DNA from: Xanthomonas sp. SI
GTDB taxonomy: Bacteria > Pseudomonadota > Gammaproteobacteria > Xanthomonadales > Xanthomonadaceae
Assembly: GCF_014236855.1 (NCBI RefSeq)
Contig: NZ_CP051261.1
Span: forward strand, 2,790,001-2,854,000
DNA length: 64,000 nucleotides
Direction of reading: 5' to 3'
In this document: positions 19,874-27,148 of the stretch, in pieces
Position numbering within the stretch: position 1 is the first letter of the stretch
Layout: each line of letters starts with the position of its first letter
Translations under genes and position numbers: made by a program
Notes under the pieces: model-generated
What the model saw: only the letters and a program-made list of their open reading frames with translations
Told to the model about the DNA's origin: nothing
Database searches by the model: none

Positions 19874-20614
19874 TCAATGCAAGAAGCCGGCCAGCTTCGA
19901 TTCGATGTTGCGCGGGTTCTCGCCCTGGGCGATGGCGATGAGCCCTTCGATGATCATTTCGCGCTCGCCGCTGCTGTGCTTGATTACGCTCTTGAGCTTG
20001 CTGGCCATCGGCAGGAACAGCAGGTTGGCCGAGGCGATGCCGTAGATGGTGGCGGTGAACGCGGCGGCGATGCCGTGGCCGAGCTTGCTCGGGTCGGCAA
20101 GGTTCTTCATCACCGCGATCAGGCCCAGCACCGCGCCGATGATGCCCAGCGTCGGCGCATAGATGCCCATGCCTTCGAACACCTTGGCCGCGGCCAGATC
20201 GCAGTGTTCCTGGCCGTCCAGGTCGATTTCCAGCATGTGCCGGATCGATTCCGGCTCCACCCCGTCGACCAGCATCTGCAAACCCTTGCGCACGAACGGG
20301 TCGGGCTGCTGCTGCACCTGGTTCTCCAGGCCGAGCAGGCCCTGGCGGCGGGCGATGTTGCTCCACTCCACGATCTGCTGCAGCAGCGCCTGGCGATCGC
20401 TGGCCGGCGGATGCAGGATCCACTTGGCGATCTGGAACGCGCGCCTGAACACCGCCGGCGGGGTATGCACCAGGATCGCGGCGACAGTGCCGACGATCAC
20501 GATCACGAACGCGGCCGGCGACCACAGCGCGGAAACGCCGGCGCCCTTGAGGATGCTGCCGCCGACCAGCGAGGCGATCGCCAACAGCAAGCCAATGAGA
20601 CTGAGTTTGTCCAT
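19874..20614 (-). CDS. motA: Flagellar stator protein MotA (MotC type)
   Basis: 246-residue inner-membrane protein starting MDKLSLIGLLLAIASLVGG. Four membrane helices fall near 3-22, 32-52, 145-170 and 180-200. The cytoplasmic loop carries conserved charged residues, and GIYAPTLGIIGAVLGLIAVM and IYGIASANLLFLPMASKLK are MotA/TolQ/ExbB family motifs. It drives rotation with MotB. The ATG at 20614 fits the family start. A sigma-28 promoter ends only 7 bases before this ATG, and there is no purine-rich ribosome-binding site, so the mRNA may be nearly leaderless. Confidence 0.93.
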   Translation of the reverse strand: MDKLSLIGLLLAIASLVGGSILKGAGVSALWSPAAFVIVIVGTVAAILVHTPPAVFRRAFQIAKWILHPPASDRQALLQQIVEWSNIARRQGLLGLENQVQQQPDPFVRKGLQMLVDGVEPESIRHMLEIDLDGQEHCDLAAAKVFEGMGIYAPTLGIIGAVLGLIAVMKNLADPSKLGHGIAAAFTATIYGIASANLLFLPMASKLKSVIKHSSGEREMIIEGLIAIAQGENPRNIESKLAGFLH

Positions 20615-20621
20615 GCAGGAG

Positions 20622-20648
20622 GTATCGGCCAGCGGGCTTGGGACTTGA
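20622..20648 (-). promoter_or_regulatory. Sigma-28 (FliA) promoter of motAB-parCP
   Basis: Minus strand: -35 TCAAGTCC (20648-20641), 11-base spacer, -10 GCCGATAC (20629-20622). The -10 box is only 7 bases before the motA ATG. Confidence 0.65.
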
Positions 20649-20660
20649 TGGGGGTGGGGC

Positions 20661-20936
20661 CGGGATTGGGGATTCGGGATTCGTAAAAGCGCGGGTGCCG
20701 ACATTTGGTCGGGTTGCTGTGGCAGCAGTTTCGGGCGCGGTGCAGCGTGGCGGTGGCCGCAGGACATGCAGAAAGCTGTCGGAAGGCAACAGGCGCCGCT
20801 TTTGCGAATCCCCAATCCCCAATCCCGGCATCACCGGGTCGCGGCTGAAGCCGCTCCTACAAGGAGCGATGCGATGACGGGCGGCCTGCGGGATCCCGCT
20901 TTTGCGAATCCCCAATCCCGACTCCCCAATCCCGGC
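20661..20936. repeat. Xanthomonadaceae intergenic repeats (three GAATCCC blocks plus a GTAG palindrome)
   Basis: The 326-base gap between cheA and motA holds no gene. It carries the block GGGATTGGGGATTCGGGATT at 20662-20681 and two copies in the opposite orientation at 20804-20826 and 20904-20936. Between them lies a palindrome read on the minus strand as GTAGGAGCGGCTTCAGCCGC (20860-20841), the form of the GTAG-type REP elements of Stenotrophomonas and Xanthomonas. Such elements can form RNA hairpins and may end the cheA transcript. Confidence 0.75.
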
Positions 20937-20940
20937 TCTA

Positions 20941-22674
20941 TCAGCTCTTTAACCCATCCACATCCAGGATCAACGCCAGCCGGCCATCGCCGATCAGGGT
21001 CGCGCCGGCGTAGCCGGGCAGGCCGCGCAGTGCGCGCGGCAGCGGCTTGATCACCACTTCCTCGCGGCCGCGGACCTGGTCCACGACCAGGCCCATGCGC
21101 GATTCGCCGGCCTGCAGCACCACCACGGTCAGCAGCGGCAGTTCCGGCGCTTCGATGTTCAACCAGTGGCGCAGGTCCACCAGCGGCAAGGTATGTGATT
21201 GCCGGTCGAGCACGGCGCGGCCGTCGAACCAGCCCAGCGCGCGGCGCGGCGCGTGCAGCACTTCCACCACGCGCGCCAGCGGCAGCGCATAGACGGTGTC
21301 GCCGGCCTGCACCAGCAGGGTCGGCAGGATCGCCAGGGTCAGCGGCACGCGGATCAGGAAGCGGCTGCCGCGGCCCAGTTCGGACTGGATCTGGATCTGC
21401 CCGCTGAGTTCGCGGATGCGCGACTGCACCACGTCCATGCCGACGCCGCGGCCGGAGATGTCGGTGACTTCGGACTTGGTCGAGAAACCGGGCAGGAACA
21501 CCAGGTGCAGGCATTCCTCGGTGGTCAGGCGCGCGGCGGCTTCCGGATCGATCAGGCCCTTTTCGCGCGCCTTCTGCCGCAGGCGTTCGGGGTCGATGCC
21601 GGCGCCGTCGTCCTGCACTTCGATGCTGACGTAGTCGCCTTCCTGCTGCGCCGACAGGCGCACGTGGCCGCCGCGCGGCTTGCCGGTGGCTTCGCGCAGC
21701 GCCGGCGTCTCGATGCCGTGGTCGATCGCGTTGCGCACCAGGTGCACCAGCGGATCGGCCAGCGCCTCGACCAGGTTGCGGTCCAGTTCGGTGTCGGCGC
21801 CGATCAGTTCCAGGTCCACTTCCTTGTTCAGGGAGCGGGCGACGTCGCGCGCCACCTTGGGGAAGCGCGAGAACACCTTGCCGACCGGCTGCATGCGGGT
21901 GCGCATCACCGCCGATTGCAGGCGCGAGGTGGCGATGTCCAGGCTGCTGACCGCGCGGTCCAGTTCTTCGTCGCGCAGGCGCACGCGCAGGGTCTTGAGC
22001 CGGTTGCGCGACAGCACCAGTTCGCCGATCAGGTTGACGATCGCGTCCAGGCGCTTGGTGTCCACGCGCACGGTGTGTTCGGGTTCGGCGGCTTTGGCGG
22101 GCGCACCTGCGGGCTTGGCGCTCGGCGCCGGCCGCGGCGCGGCTGCCGGTACCGGCAGCGCGGCCGGCGCGGCGCCGCCGTGCAACTGGTCGAGCAACGC
22201 TTCGAATTCGTCGTCGTCGATCATGTCGCTGTTGCCGCCTGCGGCGGGCAGCGGCGCGGCGACGGCGGCCTTGGCGCTGGGCGCGGCGGTTTCTTCGCCA
22301 CTGGTGGCGAACTGCGCGATCAGCTGCTGCGGCGCGCGCGGCGGTTCGCTGCCGCTGCCGAACGCGTCGAGCATCGACTGCAGGTAGTCCAGCGACTGCT
22401 GCGCGGCGTCGAAGTGCCGCGCCTGCAAGGTGGCCTGGCCGGCGCGGGCCTGGCCCAGGGTGTCCTCGGCGGCGTGGCACAGCTCGACCATGGCGTTGAT
22501 CGCCAGAAAGCCGGCGCCGCCCTTGAGCGTGTGGAAACCGCGGAATACCGCGTTGAGCTGGTCGCTGTCCTCGGGCGCCTGCTCCAGCGACACCAGCTGC
22601 TCGCCGAGCCGGTCCAGGATTTCCTGGGCCTCGATGATGAAGTCGGCAGCGATGTCGTCGGGGACGGCGCTCAT
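20941..22674 (-). CDS. cheA: Chemotaxis histidine kinase CheA (second copy, core chemotaxis operon)
   Basis: 577 residues, short for CheA. The Hpt domain (1-115) has phospho-acceptor His48 in FRGFHTLKGGAGF. The stretch 120-185 is only an Ala/Pro linker, so the CheY-binding P2 domain seems absent. The dimerisation and ATPase domains carry LVHLVRNAIDHG, DDGAGI and GRGVGMDVVQ. A CheW-like domain occupies about 430-577. It belongs to the fliA-cheY-cheZ-cheA operon and starts 4 bases after the cheZ stop. In pseudomonads cheB follows this cheA; here motA follows directly and no cheB is present. Confidence 0.95.
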   Translation of the reverse strand: MSAVPDDIAADFIIEAQEILDRLGEQLVSLEQAPEDSDQLNAVFRGFHTLKGGAGFLAINAMVELCHAAEDTLGQARAGQATLQARHFDAAQQSLDYLQSMLDAFGSGSEPPRAPQQLIAQFATSGEETAAPSAKAAVAAPLPAAGGNSDMIDDDEFEALLDQLHGGAAPAALPVPAAAPRPAPSAKPAGAPAKAAEPEHTVRVDTKRLDAIVNLIGELVLSRNRLKTLRVRLRDEELDRAVSSLDIATSRLQSAVMRTRMQPVGKVFSRFPKVARDVARSLNKEVDLELIGADTELDRNLVEALADPLVHLVRNAIDHGIETPALREATGKPRGGHVRLSAQQEGDYVSIEVQDDGAGIDPERLRQKAREKGLIDPEAAARLTTEECLHLVFLPGFSTKSEVTDISGRGVGMDVVQSRIRELSGQIQIQSELGRGSRFLIRVPLTLAILPTLLVQAGDTVYALPLARVVEVLHAPRRALGWFDGRAVLDRQSHTLPLVDLRHWLNIEAPELPLLTVVVLQAGESRMGLVVDQVRGREEVVIKPLPRALRGLPGYAGATLIGDGRLALILDVDGLKS

Positions 22675-22678
22675 GGCA

Positions 22679-23287
22679 TTACAGTCCCAGTCCGGACAGC
22701 AGGTCGTCGGCGTCGTTCTGCGACACGCCGTGGCGGTCCAGTCCGGCCAGCGCCGGGCCGGCCAGGCTGCCGTCGGGCTTCTTGTCTTCCTTCGGCGGCA
22801 GGCCGAGCGCGCCGAAGCCCTCGTGCACGCGGCGCACGATGGTCGCCACGCGGCGGATGATCTGCCCGGTCAGGTCCTGGAAGCTCTGCGCCAGGGCCAT
22901 CTCGGTGAGGTTGTGGCGGATCTTGTCGAGGATCTCGCCCTGGTCGCCGGTCAGTCCGCCGGCGCGCAGCTGTTCGGCCAGCGCGCGGCATTCCTCGGCC
23001 AGGTCCAGAGTGCGGTGGCTGGCCTTCTCGGTCATCTCCACCACGTGGTCCAGGCGCGAGCAGGCGTCGTCCAGTTCGCCGGCTTCGCTGGGAATGACCG
23101 GCAGCTCGCCGAGCGCTTGGCCCAGGTCGCGCGCCAGCCGGCTCAGGCCCTGCATCATCGGCCGCGTGCGCCAGGCGGCGAGCGTGTCGATTTCCTTGCG
23201 CCAGGCGGTTTCGTCGCCACGCTCCAGTGCGTCCAGCGCACCTTGCAGGCGTTCGATCAGGGCGCTGCGTTCGGCGGTGGCTTGCAT
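22679..23287 (-). CDS. cheZ: CheY-P phosphatase CheZ
   Basis: 202-residue, mostly helical protein that dephosphorylates CheY-P. The active-site helix has FQDLTGQIIRRV, which includes the Asp and catalytic Gln of the CheZ signature. The C-terminus NDADDLLSGLGL matches the CheY-docking peptide of known CheZ proteins. The start at 23287 overlaps the cheY stop by one base (TGATG). Placement between cheY and cheA is the standard order for polarly flagellated gamma-proteobacteria. Confidence 0.95.
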   Translation of the reverse strand: MQATAERSALIERLQGALDALERGDETAWRKEIDTLAAWRTRPMMQGLSRLARDLGQALGELPVIPSEAGELDDACSRLDHVVEMTEKASHRTLDLAEECRALAEQLRAGGLTGDQGEILDKIRHNLTEMALAQSFQDLTGQIIRRVATIVRRVHEGFGALGLPPKEDKKPDGSLAGPALAGLDRHGVSQNDADDLLSGLGL

Positions 23288-23679
23288 CAGGCGGTCGCTC
23301 CCAGGCGTTCGAAGATCTTGCCCAGCTTCTCCTGCAACGTCTGCGCGGTGAACGGCTTGATGATGTAGCCGTTCACGCCGCACTGCGCCGCCTCGATGAT
23401 CTGCTCGCGCTTGGCCTCGGCGGTCACCATCAGCACCGGCAGGTGCTTGAGCTTGTCGTCGGCACGAATGTTGCGCAGCAGGTCGATGCCGGTCATGCCG
23501 GGCATGTTCCAGTCGGTGACCACGAACTCGAACGGTGCCGAGCGCAGCGCAGCCAGCGCACTGTTGCCGTCTTCGGCCTCTGCAGTGTTGGTGAAGCCCA
23601 GATCGCCGAGCAGATTCTTGACGATGCGCCGCATCGTCGAGAAATCGTCCACGATCAAAATCCGCATGTTCTTGTTCAC
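23287..23679 (-). CDS. cheY: Chemotaxis response regulator CheY
   Basis: 130-residue receiver domain with the acidic pair 11-12, phospho-acceptor Asp56 ([12 protein letters not shown]), Thr85 in LMVTAEAK and Lys108 in GYIIKPF, the pattern of motor-binding CheY. Neighbours are fliA upstream (18 bases) and cheZ downstream (1-base overlap), so this is the principal switch signal of the flagellar motor. Its target, the N-terminal FliM peptide LLSQDEIDALL, is encoded at 39323-40330. Confidence 0.96.
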   Translation of the reverse strand: MNKNMRILIVDDFSTMRRIVKNLLGDLGFTNTAEAEDGNSALAALRSAPFEFVVTDWNMPGMTGIDLLRNIRADDKLKHLPVLMVTAEAKREQIIEAAQCGVNGYIIKPFTAQTLQEKLGKIFERLGATA

Positions 23680-23697
23680 CGCTAACTCCCTTGGGTC

Positions 23698-24447
23698 TTA
23701 TTCTTCGTCTTCCAGGCCGGCGTCTGCCGCTTCGAACGCTTTCAAGCGTCCGCGCAAGCGTACCGTGGCCTGGCCGTGGATCTGGCAGACGCGCGACTCG
23801 CTGACACCGAGCACCGCGCCGATTTCCTTCAAGTTCAATTCTTGTTCGTAGTACAGCGACAGTACCAGCTGCTCGCGCTCGGGCAGCAGCGCGATCGCCT
23901 TGCCCAGTTCGCGCCCGAACTCGCTGCGCTCGAGCATCTGCTGCGGATTGGGCCCGCCCTTGGCGATGGTGTCCAGTTCGCCGTGGTCTTCGACCCGCGA
24001 TTCCAGGCTCAGCACCTGGCCGCGCGCGGCATCTTCCATCAATCGCAGGTATTCGGGAAGCGGCATGTCCATCGCGGCGGCCACTTCGTTGGCGGCGGCG
24101 GCGCGGCCGGTGCTCTGCTCGATCTTGCGGATCGCCGAGGCGGCGTCGCGGGCGCGGCGGTGCACCGAACGCGGCACCCAGTCGCCGCGGCGGATCTCAT
24201 CGATCATCGAGCCGCGGATGCGGATCGAGGCGTAGGTCTCGAACGAGGCGCCCTGGTCGGCGTCGTAGCTGCGCGAGGCCTCGATCAGGCCGATCATGCC
24301 GGCCTGGATCAGGTCGTCGATCTCGACGCTGGCCGGCAGTCGCGCCGCCAGGTGGTGGGCGATGCGCCGCACCAGGTCCGAATGCTGGGCGATGTAGTCG
24401 TTGGAGCTGTTGCGCTGCACGGCGCGGTATTGGGCGGCGGCGTTCAT
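23698..24447 (-). CDS. fliA: RNA polymerase sigma-28 factor FliA
   Basis: 249-residue sigma-70-family factor for late flagellar genes. Region 2 is DLIQAGMIGLIEASRSYDADQGASFETYASIRIRG in two adjoining segments. Region 3 follows, and region 4 ends in LNLKEIGAVLGVSESRVCQIH, the helix-turn-helix that reads -35 boxes. The ATG at 24447 overlaps the flhG stop by 4 bases. Several promoters matching its target site lie in this window (before MCP genes, STAS-cheY-cheA, motA and the GGDEF genes), so its regulon is partly visible here. Confidence 0.97.
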   Translation of the reverse strand: MNAAAQYRAVQRNSSNDYIAQHSDLVRRIAHHLAARLPASVEIDDLIQAGMIGLIEASRSYDADQGASFETYASIRIRGSMIDEIRRGDWVPRSVHRRARDAASAIRKIEQSTGRAAAANEVAAAMDMPLPEYLRLMEDAARGQVLSLESRVEDHGELDTIAKGGPNPQQMLERSEFGRELGKAIALLPEREQLVLSLYYEQELNLKEIGAVLGVSESRVCQIHGQATVRLRGRLKAFEAADAGLEDEE

Positions 24448-25328
24448 GCGGCGACCCCCCGCTGGATGATCCGTTCGACGAAGAACTCGACGTTGCCGCG
24501 CGGCACGGTCGGCGCCTGCCAGCGCGAGGTGCGGCGGGCGATCTCGGCGATCGCCTGCGCCGACGGGCTGGACGGGTAGGCCTTGACCACCGGCTGCTGG
24601 CGCTGCACGGCAAGGCGCAGCCAGTCGTCCTGCGGCACGCAGCCCAGGTAGTTCAGCGACACGTCGCCGAGGAACTTTTCGCACACCCGGCTCAGCTTGT
24701 CGTACAGCAGGCGGCCTTCGTTGAGGTCGCGGACCATGTTGGCCACGATCTGCACCCGGTCCACGCCGCGTTCGCGCGACAGCACCTTGATCAGCGCGTA
24801 GGCGTCGGTGATCGAGGCCGGTTCGTCGCAGACCACCACCACCGCGTCCTGCGCGGCCTGGCAGAAGGTCAGCACGCTGTCGGTGATGCCGGCGGCGGTG
24901 TCGATGATCATCACGTCCAGCTCGCGCTTGAGCTCGGAGAACACGTTGACCAGGCCGACGTGCTGGGCCGGCGGCAGCTCGGCCATGTGCCGGCGACCGG
25001 AGGCGGCGGGCACCACCATCAGCCCGTTGGGCATGTCGATCAGCACCTCTTCCAGGGTGCAGCGCCCGGCGACCAGGTCGGCCAGGGTGAATTTGGGGGT
25101 CAGCCCGAGCAGCACGTCGACGTTGGCCAGGCCAAGGTCGGCGTCCAGCAGCAGGGTGCGCTTGCCCATGTCGGCCAGCGCCATCGACAGGTTGACCGAG
25201 ATGTTGGTCTTGCCGACGCCGCCCTTGCCGCCGGTCACGGCGATCGTGCGCACCGGGCCCAGCGGCTCGCTGCGCGTTGCCGACAGGGGGAAGGCATTGG
25301 TCAGATTGGCGTAATCACGCGACGGCAT
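24444..25328 (-). CDS. flhG: Flagellar number regulator FlhG (FleN), MinD-like ATPase
   Basis: 294-residue ParA/MinD-family ATPase with the deviant Walker A motif GGKGGVGKT (33-41), LLLDADLGLANVD and MIIDTAAGI. FlhG limits the number of polar flagella by stimulating FlhF GTPase activity and, in pseudomonads as FleN, by restraining FleQ. The start at 25328 lies inside the end of flhF (14-base overlap), and fliA overlaps its stop. The order flhF-flhG-fliA is conserved. FleN is the Pseudomonas name for the same protein. Confidence 0.95.
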   Translation of the reverse strand: MPSRDYANLTNAFPLSATRSEPLGPVRTIAVTGGKGGVGKTNISVNLSMALADMGKRTLLLDADLGLANVDVLLGLTPKFTLADLVAGRCTLEEVLIDMPNGLMVVPAASGRRHMAELPPAQHVGLVNVFSELKRELDVMIIDTAAGITDSVLTFCQAAQDAVVVVCDEPASITDAYALIKVLSRERGVDRVQIVANMVRDLNEGRLLYDKLSRVCEKFLGDVSLNYLGCVPQDDWLRLAVQRQQPVVKAYPSSPSAQAIAEIARRTSRWQAPTVPRGNVEFFVERIIQRGVAA

Positions 25329-26972
25329 GGTTCTGCTCCGGAGTACAGGGCTTATCGGCAGCGCGCCGCAAATCTTCAAGGCGCAATACCAGGCTGGCGG
25401 CGTTGGCGCGGTGCAGGTCGTCCGGCACGCGCTGACCATCGGTCACCCAGGTGATGGGAAGCCGGTGGTCCGCGACCACCGACAGGGCACTGCCAAACCG
25501 CCCGGTTTCATCCAGCTTGGTCAAGATCACCCCCTGCGGATCGGCGCCGGCAAACCGGCGCACCACCTCGTCCAGGTCGGAGAAATGAGCGTTGGCAGGG
25601 AGTACTAGCAAGGACCGGACCACTCGCGAGGCGCGCAGCCAGTGCAGCTGTGCGGCCAGGGCGCGGTCGCGCTGGCCCATGCCGGCGGTGTCGATCAGCA
25701 CCAGCTTGTAGTCGCGCAGGCGCTCCAGCAGCTGCTGCAGGGCGGCGTCGCTGTCGGCCTCGTGCACGGCGATGCCGAGCTGGCGGCCGTAGCTGTGCAG
25801 CTGTTCGCGGCCGCCGACGCGGATGGTGTCGGTGGTGACCAGGGCCACGTCGCGGGCGGCGTGGCGCTCCAGGAAGCGCGAGGCCAGCTTGGCGATGGTG
25901 GTGGTCTTGCCGGCGCCGGTGGGGCCGATCAGGGCGATCACGCCGCCTTCCTCGATCGGGTCCAGCGGGGCGATCGGCAGGCGCTTGGACAGCAGTCCCA
26001 GCATCAGCCCGCGGCCGCGGTGCAGTTCCAGGTCGGCGGGGATCTGCATCACCACGTCGCGGGTCAGGCCGCTGTCGAAGCCGTAGTCGTCCATCAGCTC
26101 CAGCGCCTGGGCGCGTACCGGCGAGCCGCGCAGGCGTTCGTCGGTGAGCCGGTTCATCTCGCGCTCGATCATCTGCCGCATCAGCGCCAGTTCGTCGCGC
26201 AGCTGAGTCAATTGTTCGTCGTTCTGCGCGACGGGGAAGTTGGCCACCGGCGCCAGCGGCGGCGGCGCCGGGATCCCGGCGCTGGCCGCAGGCGCGGTGG
26301 CCGGCAGCGGCACGACGTTCGCGGCGCTAGTCGCGGCGGCCGGGGTCAGCGACACGGCGGCGATGTCTTCGAGCCAGGCCGGCACCTCGGCGGCGGTCGC
26401 GGCGGCGCTGGCGGCGGCGGCCGGGGCGGCGAACGGGCTGGGCATCGGCACGCTGATCGGTGCGTTGCGGAACACGTCCTCGGGAATGCGGAATTCGGCG
26501 AAGGGGCGTCGGCGGGGACCGGGGCAGGGGCCCGCGGCGCGGCGGCGGGACGGCTCGGCGCCGGCGCGGTGCCGGCTGGCATCGCCGAGGCGGCGATCGC
26601 GGCGGGCTGGGTCAGCGGCCGTGCCGGCGCGGCCTGCGCCACGCTCGCGCTGCCGGCGCTGGCCATGGCGGCGGCCGGGGCACGGCGCTCGCTGATCGCG
26701 GCCATCATCGCCATTGCCGGGTTGGCGGCGGCCTTGGCCGCACGCGGCGCCGGATTGGCCGCCGACACCTGCAGCCGCGGCGCCGCCTCTTCCGGACGCG
26801 CCGCGTCCAGCGCCTGCTGCACCAGGGCTTCGTCGTAGTTGCTGGCGGCGACGATCTCGATGCCTTCGTCGGTGCGCCGGTTGGACAGGATCACCGCATC
26901 CGGACCGTGCTCGTCGCGGACCATGCGGAACGCGGTGCGCATGTCGGGGGCTACGAAGCGTTTGATCTTCAT
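25315..26972 (-). pseudogene. flhF: Flagellar SRP-like GTPase FlhF, apparent -1 frameshift
   Basis: FlhF marks the pole where the flagellum is built. The N-terminal B domain reads MKIKRFVAPDMRTAFRMVRDEHG from 26972. The N and G domains (ALIGPTGAGKTTTIAKLAS, VALVTTDTIRVGG, LIDTAGMGQRD) are in another frame that ends at 25315. The frames join cleanly at a run of four G on the plus strand (26503-26506). One more base there would restore ...PADAP-FAEFRIPEDVF... and a protein of about 552 residues. As written, the B-domain frame runs into Pro/Arg-rich sequence and stops at 26346. It may be a true mutation, a sequencing error, or a case where the G domain restarts at the GTG at 26475. flhG and fliA downstream are intact. 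Confidence 0.8.
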
Positions 26973-26982
26973 GGGTGGAAAC

Positions 26983-27142
26983 CGGGATTCGGGAGTGGGG
27001 ATTGGGGATTGGTCGCGGATGCCGCCGTTACGTGGCTGGTATCCGGTCGCCTTGCTCTGGTTGTCTTCGATCGTTTCACTGCTGTCTCTCTCCGCTCGCG
27101 GGGTCCGCTGTTGCGAATCCCGTATCCCAAATCACCAATCCC
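26983..27142. repeat. Inverted pair of GAATCCC-type intergenic repeats between flhF and flhA
   Basis: The flhF-flhA gap carries GGGATTC...GGGGATTGGGGATT at 26983-27012 and the inverse form (GCGAATCCC...CCAATCCC) at 27113-27142. They are the same family as the blocks at 20661-20936. I find no sigma-54 or sigma-28 promoter here, so flhF may depend on readthrough from flhBA. Confidence 0.65.
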
Positions 27143-27148
27143 TGCCTG

